From contig JAFISE010000371.1 of NCBI GenBank assembly GCA_022560025.1, positions 1 through 12,885 of the forward strand: 12,885 bases of DNA, written 5' to 3'. The translations under genes and the position numbers were made by a program. Of the stretch, positions 1 to 8,331 are shown in pieces. The DNA is from Stagonosporopsis chrysanthemi (taxonomy: Eukaryota; Ascomycota; Dothideomycetes; Pleosporales; Didymellaceae). The stretch's first letter is position 1, and each line of letters opens with the position of its first letter. Below the pieces are notes generated by a model. It did no database searches and was not told the origin of the DNA. It saw nothing but the letters and a program-made list of their open reading frames with translations.

Positions 1-564
1 TGTATTATTACTAATACTCTTTTTATTTCTATAGAGTATTTTATTAATCTATATCTTGTTAGGCTTTGCCTTCTTTAAAGAGTTATTATAAAGTTATTAA
101 TAGAAGTAGTATAGAATTATATAATTAAGAGTATTTAGTAGGCTATATTAACTAATACCTATCTATATTAAGTTGCAGCTTAAAACGCTTTAACTACTTA
201 ATTCTAATAATACATTTCTATAATCTAAGGTCTATAATAATAAAAAAGCAGTTATATACCTTTTAGCTATTAACTATAAGGTATAACTATATATACTAGG
301 TTATCGAAGAAGTAATTTAATCCTAGAAACCTTCAACTAAAACTAAAAAAAAGTAGCTTATAGATAGGTTTATAAAGTAAAGTAGAGATAGAATATATAA
401 TATTAGAGTTTAAAAACAAAAATCCTTAGGTACTAGTATTAACTAAGAAGTAGAGTTAAATACTAAGCTCTTAGTTGTAAAGAATAGTAAAAGTAAAGAA
501 ATAAAGACTACTAAATAAATAAGACAGTAAGAGACTAAATAGATTATACTAATTTAAGCCTAGG

Positions 565-845
565 TAAGATAATCTTCTTAGGTAGGACTGTTTTCTATAG
601 AGATTAAATTAGTCTTATTAAAGTCTTCTTTAGCGTTAACAAAGTCTTCTTGTTCTACCTTAATTTTGTGCACACAAAGTACTGTACAATTCTTAGTAAA
701 GTGTCTTAGCTTCTTATAGTTATAGCAAGCTCTTAAAGTTATATCTTTTATAAGTACAGGTATATTAGAGAGTTAGCAGAGTATAAGAGTACTCTAGGTA
801 AAGTAAGTAGATTAGCTAAGAGAAAAGTAATCTTGTTAACCTATT
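565..845 (-). pseudogene. Retroelement gag-like relic with a CCHC zinc knuckle
   Basis: Read on the minus strand, one frame can be followed from about 845 down to about 565 through TAA/TAG stops that single C-to-T type changes explain. At 727-686 it holds a complete CX2CX4HX4C spacing. The first Cys is at 727-725, the second Cys codon now reads Tyr (TGC/TGT to TAT, a RIP change), His is ninth, and the last Cys is at 688-686. A lysine- and glutamate-rich stretch follows. CCHC knuckles bind nucleic acid in Gag proteins of LTR elements and in ORF1 proteins of Tad/I-type LINEs, and I cannot tell which this was. Its residues differ from the knuckle at 2390-2431, so it probably belongs to another family. 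It is inactive. Confidence 0.5.
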
Positions 846-1318
846 ATAACAGAGCTATATTCTATATCTAACTAAGGTGTTCTTATTAATCTTAAGAGTT
901 GTAAAACTAAAGGTAGTAGCATAGTAGAGTTGTTCTTTCTTTCTATATTATAAGCAGTTAAGTATTCTACTATTTAAGAGAAGAAATTATACTATTACTA
1001 CTTAAAGCCTAGATTAGGTATATAAATACTTAGAGAGATCTTAGTCTATATATAGTAAAACTATTCTAATTAAGGTACCTTTCTTTTAATAGCTATACTA
1101 AGAAAGTAGCTTTTAAAAGCAAAGAAAGCTTCTAATTTCTTTATTTAGAGTTAATTAAAGGCTGCTTAGCTTTCTGCCTGCTTATTTCTAGTAACAAAGT
1201 ATATCTTAAAGAGAATAATTATCTCTTTTATAGTATAAAAACAATCTGTCTTATTATTAGAAAGGTACTAAGGTTCTAAGGATTCTTTAGCTAATTTAGA
1301 TATATAACTCTAAACAAA

Positions 1319-1340
1319 GGCTATATATATATATATATAC
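1319..1340. repeat. (TA)n microsatellite
   Basis: This is a short run of about ten TA units inside the RIP block. It may be a by-product of the extreme TpA enrichment and need not be an independent microsatellite. No function is inferred. Confidence 0.6.
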
Positions 1341-2049
1341 TCTAATAGTAGTCTATATTAATATTAAGTTAGTCTTAAATAAAGGTACGCTATTACTAAA
1401 AAGTAAAGTTACTTCTATTAGTAAGAACTTTAATATTAAGAGTTTTTTTAGAGAGCTTCTTATATACTGTAAGTACTAAGCTAGCTTTAGATAGCTGCCT
1501 TATAGTAGATTAATACAATGCACCTATTAGTAGTATTTCTATTATAAGTAGAGAGTAATCTGCTAGAGCAAGACTAGTACGTAACTAAGTAAGTTCTTGC
1601 TATAGTTAAGCTATCTCTTTTAAGAGATTGTAGTAAGATAGCTCTAAATTAGATCTGTTATTAGCAGTAGATAGTTATGCTAATACAAAGCTCTAAAAGC
1701 ATCTAATCTCTAATTAGTTCTAAGACTAAGTAGTAAGTCTTGTAGTAGTGCCTAATATTAAGATTGTATCTAGATTAAGTAAGTTATTTATAGTCTCTAA
1801 GTACCTATCTTAGCGCAATCTAATACAGCTTTTCTAAAGTTAATTCTAGAGTAGTAAGTTGTAAGAAGTTTTAAACCTATAGGCTTTAGTTATTAAGAGA
1901 TCTCTAGTATCTTAACTATTATATAAACAATTTAATAACTTGTTTAGTTTAGGTATAATACTCTAGCTGCGCTTATATAAATAACTAAATAAACTATAGT
2001 AATATTATTATAAAGCTATTACTAGCTAGAACAAGTTTTAAAGTATAAT

Positions 2050-2326
2050 ATATTAATATAGAATACTAAAAGAGTCTAAATTACATAGGTATCTACTATA
2101 AAGTGTATAAAAGTACTAAGATAAACTATAAGACTAGATCTTTATTTCTACAGGTCTTATATAAAAAAATACTTTAAAACTATCTATCTAAACTTTATAA
2201 AAGCTTCTTTTTTTATACCTAGAAGCTTAAGAAAGACTATACTAAGAAGTAGTTAGAAGATAGATCTAAGTTAGGTAGTTGTTAAGTAGTATAAAGTAGG
2301 CTTAAAGAACTAGGCTTGTTCTTATA
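2050..2326 (-). repeat. Direct repeat copy A, probable 3' LTR of a minus-strand element
   Basis: About 277 bp are repeated in the same orientation at 4210-4487. The two copies align almost without gaps, and their differences are overwhelmingly transitions, as expected from two identical sequences hit independently by RIP. On the minus strand both copies start with TATAAG, which fits a RIP-altered canonical TG start. The left end is less certain, by about 5 nt. A gag-like zinc-knuckle relic lies immediately to the right, between the copies. I could not recognise a polypurine tract or a target-site duplication, so LTR is the best reading but not proven. A duplicated internal fragment is the alternative. 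Confidence 0.6.
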
Positions 2327-2329
2327 ATT

Positions 2330-2640
2330 AGCAGAGTCTATCTTGCTAGTAAGTATATTAAGCTACTGCATAACTTTGTTCTTACTTTAGCAGTCTCTAG
2401 TATAGTAGCCTTATTTGCTATAGCTATAACAAGTTACTAAAAGCTTATTACTTTCTTTACTACTCTTGTTCTTATAGTCTTAATACTTAAGTCTTTTGTT
2501 AAGATTAGAGAAGTCTATAGCTTTAAAGCTATAATAGTTGCTAGTTCTTATATAGACTTGTTATAAAGTGTTAGGTAGATACTATCTTTTATATTGTCTA
2601 TACTAAAAGTTATTGTTTCTTTTTTAGAGCTAGTGTTATT
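2330..2640 (-). pseudogene. Degenerate Gag relic with a CCHC zinc knuckle
   Basis: A minus-strand frame runs from about 2640 to about 2330 and is interrupted only by TAA/TAG codons that CAA, CAG, CGA or TGG would give after RIP. It contains a lysine-rich segment and then a zinc knuckle at 2431-2390. This starts Cys-Tyr-Ser, the second Cys and the His now read Tyr, the motif ends Arg-Asp-Cys, and the CX2CX4HX4C spacing is exact. A basic tail follows, and the frame stops against direct repeat A. The knuckle's position close to the frame's end fits the C-terminus of a retrotransposon Gag. No protease, reverse transcriptase or integrase relic was recognised between here and repeat A. No function remains. 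Confidence 0.6.
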
Positions 2641-3594
2641 AAGTAGTAAATATATTTTATTAGCTATTATAAATTCTATAACTAAGTTCTTAGTTAAGTT
2701 TATAAAGTTAGTTATTACTATTAATAGTTTCTTAAATAAGTATATTAAAAGTATTAAGCTATATACTACTGTATATTAGTTCTTCTTTAACTCTTAGTTT
2801 AAGGCCTTATTAAAATATAGTAAGTAGAATAATATTGTCTTAGTTAGTATTAGCTGCAAGTTATTAGAAGTTAGTAGCATAGTCTGTTATAGAGTTATAC
2901 TATTAGATATACTAAATCTTGTATTAGATAATACTTAGTTTATTAATAACTCTAAAGATAGTCTTAATCTTTTTTTTAAAATTATAATATTATATATCTA
3001 TTTATTAACTTTGTCTAAAGCTTTTCTTATAGTATACTATTAAAAGAATAGCTTAATCTACTTTAAAGCTTAGTTAAACATATAACTAGCTATAAAGGTA
3101 ACTTGCTAGACTTCTAGTATACTTTGTCTTTAGAAAGTAAAGAATAAGTCTTACTAAAGTAACTATTTGTCTAGCTTGTTATAGTCTCTATAGTAGAGGT
3201 TAGGCTTAGTAATAGAGATTATATTGCTTCTAAGAGCTACCTTGTACACAGGTAGAGCTTTGTTAGAGCTACTTAAAGTAGCTTAGTTTCTTAAAGTAGT
3301 AGATATCTTAGAAGTATTTAAAATATTAAGGTTGTACTTTAAGCAAAGCTTATAAGTGCTATTTAATTAGTTCTTAAAGATAAATATAGTAATAAAAAGC
3401 TTAAACAAAGTTATACTAAAAAGTGTAGATACTATCTATTTATTTTAAAAGCAGAGGTAATAATAAGTAGTATAAAGTATACTATTTAGCTTAAAAGTTA
3501 GAGTTAAGATCTAATAACTTAGATTGTTACTTAGGTTAAATATAAACTATAGAGTTTATATTCTTACTATACTATATACTATAACTATAAGATA

Positions 3595-3710
3595 CTTGTT
3601 AATAAGCAACTAGAGTTAGTCTAATAAGATATAGTTATAGTTACTTATTAATAAGTAGAATTATATTATACTTATTAACAAGTAATAGTCTATACATACT
3701 TATTAATAAG
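3595..3710. repeat. Cluster of four 12-bp palindromes (RIP variants of one site)
   Basis: Four copies of CTTRTTAAYAAG lie at 3595-3606, 3644-3655, 3671-3682 and 3699-3710. Copy 1 is CTTGTTAATAAG, copy 3 is CTTATTAACAAG, and copies 2 and 4 are CTTATTAATAAG. All four are what RIP would make from the single perfect palindrome CTTGTTAACAAG, with one half-site, the other, or both converted. Spacings between starts are 49, 27 and 28 bp. They lie in the interior of the putative gag-only element. They could be protein-binding sites or a short tandem array, and no function can be assigned. Confidence 0.7.
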
Positions 3711-4209
3711 CAAGTTATATAACTTATAATTACTCTATCTTATAGTCTAATCTTTAGCTCTTGTTAGAATTCTAGTTAGTTACTTATTACACTATACTGT
3801 ATTCTTTACAAGATTATAACAAAGTATTAGTAATAAAAGTAATTACTATAGTTATAATAACCTTTTTACTAGCTACTTTTATTTTTATAAGTCTACTAGT
3901 TAATAAACTAGCTATTATATATTTATATATAGCTAATAGAACCTATTATATAAATAATTTTTAAGTCTAACTTTTTTTATTTAAGCCTAGTAAAAACGCT
4001 AGGCAATTATCTTTTACTATGTCTTATTAGTTCTAGATATACTAAGCGCTTTCTATTCTACTAACTATTACAATGCTTATATTGTAGTTCTAGTAGAGCT
4101 ACTAAGCTAAGTACTTATAGCTCTTAAAAACTAAAACTAACAGCCTTTATACTAGACTAGAGTAGCAAGCTAAGTACTTTTATATACTTAGAGTCTCTAA
4201 CCTTAGGTA

Positions 4210-4487
4210 CATAACAATACAAGATGCTAAAGAAGTCTAAATTATATAGGTATCTGCTACAAAGTATATAGAAGCACTAAGATAGACTATAAGACTAGAT
4301 TTCTATTCTTATAGGTCTTGTATAAAAGAATACTTTAAAACTATCTATTTAAACTCTGTAAAGACTTTTTTTCTTATACCTAGAAGCTTAGAAAAGACTA
4401 TACTAAGAAGTAGTTAGAAGATAGATCTAAGTTAGGTAGTTATTAGGTAATATAAGGTAAGCTTAAAGAACTAAGCTTATTCTTATA
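4210..4487 (-). repeat. Direct repeat copy B, probable 5' LTR of a minus-strand element
   Basis: This is the second copy of the 277-bp repeat at 2050-2326, in the same orientation. It shares its right end (plus-strand CTTATA) exactly with copy A, after which the sequences diverge at once. It keeps several CpA and TpG dinucleotides that are mutated in copy A, so the two copies were hit unevenly. On the minus strand it would be the 5' LTR. Its inner edge near 4210 should carry a primer-binding site, but I could not match one to a tRNA end. Confidence 0.6.
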
Positions 4488-4859
4488 TTACTTTCTTCTT
4501 TGTAAGTAGATTATCTTTAATTCTATAAAATTATAAGTAGAATTCTTATACTATAAAGGTTTAAACTTTTAGAAGATATAAAATATATCTAACTTCTATG
4601 TATTCTAAGACTTTAGTCTTTTTTTACTATTATTAACTTCTATTTAAGTTTTGCTGTACAACCTATATTAGCTACTTTGTACTTATCTATCTTAGACAAG
4701 CTTTCTAGTAATAATAACTAAGTAAATTAGATTATTATTAGGCTTATAGCTATTATAAGAGCCTATGCTATAACAAAATTGTTTTTACTAAAGTTATATT
4801 AACTATAGAAATATATTTAATCTACTTTCTAATTAGGTTAAATTGCTTATAGCATGCTT

Positions 4860-5718
4860 CTTAAGTAAATAACACGTACTCTGCTTATTTCTGTTCTCTA
4901 ATAGACACTAATTCTTACTGTAAGTACTTTAAACAACTTTATCTAATTACTACTAACTATTACTAGGCTTGTTTTTTAGTTACTATGCTAATACCTGTCT
5001 CTTCTAGCACTTTTACAGTAGCCTATTAAGTTATCTGCCTTTATTTAATATAGGCCTTTATATAGAGAAACGTAGTAGTATATACTTTTAATAAGGCGTT
5101 ATTATTAAAGTGTACTTATTACACACTTTAGAACAAGAAGTATTATCTAGTTTAATTACTATTACTTTCTTTTTATTAGTCTTTAGGCTAACTTTTAAAT
5201 AAGTACTAATTTATATTAAACCTAAGTACAATGCTTTTTAAAGCAACCTTATTATATAGAAAGAAGCTATAGTAGAAGAAAGTAAAGAGTTAAAAGAGCT
5301 AGAAGTAATAGCTATATAGGCTGTCTGTAAGACTGCTTAGGATAACTTCTATTAGTTAGCTTATACCTTAGTAAGTATAGTATAGGTAGTGACTGTACAG
5401 CTTAAAGAGGTGTTAGCTGCTAATATATTACTCTATTAGTACTATGTCTAGCTTGTTACTAATTAAGCCTTAATAAAGGTAATAAAAGTACTTACTATAT
5501 AGGTAAAGTCCCTGCGTAATAAAGTAGCAGAGCTAAGGTAGGCAGTAGTATCTTTGCAGGCTCTAGTAGTTAAGGCTCTACAGCAGAGTACTAAGAGCAA
5601 AAGCCTAAAGAAGTTAGTACTTAAAAAAGTATTAGCTAATTTAGTAACTATTTTAAAAGACTTAGTAATTGCAGATACTTATTATAAAACGCTCTTAGCT
5701 TATAAAAAGTATTCTTAA
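4860..5718 (+). pseudogene. Degenerate transposase-like relic with a leucine-rich C-terminal frame
   Basis: From 5137 to 5718 one plus-strand frame stays coherent for almost 200 codons. Its stops are TAG or TAA, mostly in places where CAG, CAA or TGG is plausible. The encoded tail is rich in Leu, Val, Lys and Gln in heptad-like spacing, so it was probably a coiled coil. Upstream, in another frame, Leu-Ile-Asp at 4898-4906 and a Pro-x-Ser-Ser-Ser stretch from 4994 sit about as far apart as the catalytic Asp and the PxHSSH motif of pogo/Fot1-type DDE transposases, which often end in a basic coiled coil. That family assignment is weak. The coherent reading frame is the firmer observation. Confidence 0.35.
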
Positions 5719-6532
5719 AGTTTTTTACTAAGTACTAAGTAAAGTTAAAGTCTTGTCCTAGCTAACTTATATAGTACTTTAAGTATTGTACTAGCTTACT
5801 TATAAGTATTTCTTATACTTTCTATTCTTCAACTTCTTAAATTAGAATACCTAAGAGTTTTAAAGCTTTTTATCTAGGCAGAAGGTCTGCTAAGTCTTTA
5901 CAGAGTATATTTAGAGCAAAGATGTTATAGATTTATAAGCTAGAAGAAAGTTTTAAATACTATAAATAAATAGCTTGTTTAAAGACTTTAAACAGACCTT
6001 CTTAGAAGTTAGATAGCTTTTAGCTAGGACACTTAATAGCTAAGTTCTTAGTTAACAAGTATACTTTATTATCTACTGCCTAGTTAACTAGACTACAGTG
6101 CTTGTCCTTAGTAGCTCTTATTTGCAGCTGCGCTTTTTCTATATTCTTCTTAGCTACCTTCTAAGCTTAGTATATACAGGTTACTAGAGTAAGTATATCT
6201 TAGTAGTTTAGGTTGTTACAAGAAGTTATATCTATATTATGTCTATTCTACTGCTAGCTCTGTCTAGGTTTGCTTCTAAACAATACTTAATAGAGAGTTA
6301 TTCTAATACTAGAATAAGGTAAAGTAAGCTGTACACAGTTAATAAGCAGTAGTAATTTAGACTAGTTATCTTAATAGTATATTATAAACAGTTATAGCTG
6401 CTAGTTAATATACTTGTTTATAATCTCTGTTTAGCTGTTAGTTTCTTTATAGTAGGCAGTAGAAAGCTTAACTTTAACACTAATAATCTAACAGAACTTA
6501 GACTAGAAATAGGATACAAACTAAGGTCTACA

Positions 6533-7060
6533 GACTGGGTCAGCGCGGTGGTGTTCTCGGCAGACGGACAGTTGCTCGCCTTAGCATCCCGCGACAGCAC
6601 AGTGCGAGTGTGGGAGACGGCGACAGGCGCGTGTCGCAGCGTGCTGGAGGGCCATACACGCGATGTCAGGGCGGTAGTGTTCCCAGCAGACAGACAGCTG
6701 CTTGCCTCAGCATCTGACGACAAGACAGTGCGAGTGTGGGAGACGGCAACGGGCGCGTGTCGCAGCGTGCTGGAAAGACAATCCCCGTACATCCACCATC
6801 TCACGTTCTCGCTAGATGGTCGTGTTCTGCGTACTGACAGAGGAGATATTCTGCTGCCACCAGATCTCTACTCAACGTCATCTCTTAAGGAGGATGAGGA
6901 ATCTTCGCTGCTCGCAGTAGAGGATCAGTGGGTGTTGCACAGCACGCAGCGCCTACTGTGGCTGCCGTTTGAGTATCGAACAGTTGAGACAGCAGTATAC
7001 AAAGACACGGTCTGTCTTTGGTATCTGTCAGGACGCGTAGCTCTACTAAGGCTGCAATAG
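6533..7060 (+). pseudogene. C-terminal fragment of an NLR-like WD40-repeat protein (NWD/HET-E type)
   Basis: An open frame gives two complete WD40 repeats of exactly 42 residues (6533-6658 and 6659-6784), each with the Thr-Val-Arg-Val-Trp-Glu core. A partial third repeat and a C-terminal segment follow, resembling the usual end of fungal NACHT-WD40 proteins (Trp-Leu-Pro-x-x-Tyr-Arg, then a Ser-Gly-Arg-Val end), and the frame stops with TAG at 7058-7060. WD40 propellers in these proteins sense ligands and the NACHT domain triggers heterokaryon incompatibility or immune-like responses. Here the NACHT and effector domains are missing and no ATG heads the frame. Left of 6533 the sequence passes straight into RIP-type AT-rich DNA, although the frame stays open back to about 6398. 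Repeats of 42 residues with very similar DNA are typical of the fast-evolving members. It is most likely a dead remnant. Confidence 0.8.
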
Positions 7061-7062
7061 AG

Positions 7063-7690
7063 GCATGCGCAGGAGCAGTACAAGAAAACAGAGCGCATAG
7101 GTTACAACAAAGCATGCATAAACTAGTAGACAGCTACTAGCCTGCCCCTAGTGCTGTGTTACAAGAGTTAGCTATATCGCTTAGAACCTATGGAGAGTTT
7201 GTAGACCCCGGGGTTGGGCAGAGGGAGTTATCGGCACGTAAGGACAAGGTAATGTAGAAGGTGACGATATCTCTAGAACAACTTATTGTTCGCCAATTGC
7301 AAGAGGGTAAGACAAAGGTCCCACCAAATGCTTTTACTTTGAGCAGATCATATGCTGACATGGTATAGGTTGCGATGACGACCCCAAAGATCCTCCAGAC
7401 GTAAGAGACTCGGAGCAAAACTGGCAAGGTTACATCCACGGTAGCTTGGGCATCAGGCTGATGGAACTTGCTGATGCACAAGGATACACGTATCCTCTGT
7501 TTCGCAACAATGACAGCGGTATCCTTTTCTTCTTCCGGCTCAATACGAAGACTATATTACCTGATGCTAAGCAGCGAAGATCTACTACCAAGAGAATGGC
7601 GGATCTATCGGCGTTGTCAATCCTGGTACCCCTTTTGGCCGTCGGTCTTTAGAAAAAAATCATGGCCACAAATCTCACTGTTCTGACGTC
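7063..7690 (+). pseudogene. Unidentified coding relic with RIP-type stop codons
   Basis: One frame starting just after the WD40 stop reads as natural protein for about 200 codons. It is broken by TAG at about 7138-7140, 7255-7257 and 7357-7359, TAA at 7402-7404 and TGA at 7459-7461. Each can be explained by one C-to-T or G-to-A change from CAG, CAA, CGA or TGG. The predicted chain begins helical and charged, has a Gln-Leu-Gln-Glu-Gly-Lys segment near 7300 and Thr/Ser-rich blocks after it, and ends Trp- and Arg-rich (about 7585-7650). I do not recognise the family. Base composition is balanced, unlike the TE block, so RIP here would be light. It overlaps the possible start of the chitinase gene in another frame, so one of the two must end near 7600. 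Confidence 0.4.
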
Positions 7691-7904
7691 GGAAGAATTT
7701 GGAAAAGCGGATCTCGAATCACTCGTGCTCGTTGGCGACGAGTTCGTCTTTGATGAGTCCACTGGTACAGCCAAGTGGGGGACACCGAGCGGGGACCAAG
7801 AATTAGTTTCGAACAACACCACATATGTTTCTATCAACACGACTGCATTACCCTCGAGAAAGTTGCTAGGGTCCCAAAACGACACGACACTTGTAACTGC
7901 GTGA
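7596..7904 (+). pseudogene. Possible secreted N-terminal part of the broken chitinase gene
   Basis: A frame from the ATG at 7596 starts with Met-Ala-Asp-Leu and a hydrophobic run rich in Leu, Val and Ala, which looks like a secretory signal. It meets one TAG at 7650-7652, then continues in the same frame from 7653 to 7904 as an acidic, Asn-glycosylation-rich segment with several Asn-x-Thr sites. The stop is a plausible C-to-T or G-to-A change. A GTGAGC donor at 7901 and a CAG acceptor at 7985 could mark an 85-bp intron. Because the chitinase core lies downstream on the same strand and such enzymes are secreted, I take this as its likely 5' part. It could instead be an unrelated secreted protein starting at the ATG at 7662. 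Confidence 0.4.
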
Positions 7905-8331
7905 GCAGTGTCAAGTGGGTGCTGCGGGTCAACGCTTGTATTGCTATCTGTTCTCGTGTTGTGATGTTATGATGTTCGTCTACAGGAGCCCTCAGCTCAG
8001 AGGTAAGTGCACTTGCCCACACCGGGCAGTGCCTGCTACAATAGAATGTCATGTGATCTATGCCACGTGGTTACAACACTGAACAACACCATTCATAAAA
8101 GTTCTGAAACGATCAACTCTCCCCTCCCGGTTGGCCTATTGAAGCTAGCGATGGGAAAGAGCTATTGACTACTTATGACCTCGAAACACCTTCGCAACCC
8201 CTTGGAGCACCCCAAAATATTCTTGACGTTGGTAAACAACACATCCTTGGTCAAATTGGATCGTTCAACCACACTCAAAATGCAACCACTGTCAGCACGT
8301 CATCAATTCAAAAATTACCCCATCACAGACA
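7905..8331 (+). other. Low-information stretch between N-terminal exon and chitinase core
   Basis: No confident domain is visible. A frame without stops at about 8150-8361, rich in Gln, His, Thr and Asn, could be a degraded linker of the chitinase. GTAAGT at 8003 resembles an intron donor. Base composition is balanced, so the stretch is not part of the RIP block. Confidence 0.3.

Larger units (their letters stand above)
2327..4209 (-). mobile_element. Putative gag-only (non-autonomous) LTR retrotransposon interior
   Basis: This is the 1.9-kb interior between the two direct repeats. Its 3' end on the minus strand holds the gag relic, and the rest shows no recognisable domain under heavy RIP. 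An autonomous copia or gypsy element needs roughly 4 kb or more of pol, so an interior of this size cannot have encoded a full Pol. The layout of repeat, gag-like frame and repeat resembles non-autonomous TR-GAG-type elements. Alternatives are an internal deletion derivative of a full element, or two unrelated fragments sharing a duplicated segment. Primer-binding and polypurine sites could not be located. Confidence 0.4.
1..6525. repeat. AT-rich RIP-degraded transposon block
   Basis: This whole stretch has the dinucleotide pattern left by repeat-induced point mutation. In the first 60 bases I count about 11 TpA, no CpA and 2 TpG, and the same bias continues to about 6525. TGA stops are nearly absent while TAA and TAG occur in every frame, as expected when TpG and CpA are turned into TpA. 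GpT, ApC, CpT and ApG remain common, so the bias is context-specific and not just general AT richness. No intact gene is visible. Only coding relics on both strands, direct repeats and palindromes can be made out, and these are listed separately. The left boundary lies outside the window. The right boundary is abrupt, at the start of the WD40 fragment. RIP is known only from fungi and acts on duplicated DNA, so this is most likely several nested, long-dead transposons. Confidence 0.93.

Noticed and set aside
2594..2779. 61-codon plus-strand open frame, Ile/Leu/Lys rich
   Set aside because: It lies in RIP DNA, its composition is what AT-rich sequence gives by chance, and it partly overlaps the minus-strand gag relic.
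2050..4487. A CRISPR-like or tandem-repeat interpretation of the repeats
   Set aside because: There are only two long copies 2.2 kb apart, and the context is a eukaryotic nucleus with spliceosomal introns.
6418..6804. 128-codon minus-strand open frame opposite the WD40 repeats
   Set aside because: It is a shadow of the WD40 coding sequence: its apparent internal repeat simply mirrors the 126-bp repeat on the plus strand.
6885..7115. 76-codon minus-strand open frame with cysteines
   Set aside because: It is antisense to the WD40 C-terminus, which has clear family features on the plus strand.
7188..7481. 97-codon minus-strand open frame
   Set aside because: The plus-strand relic over the same bases reads more like natural protein, and this frame shows no domain or start context.
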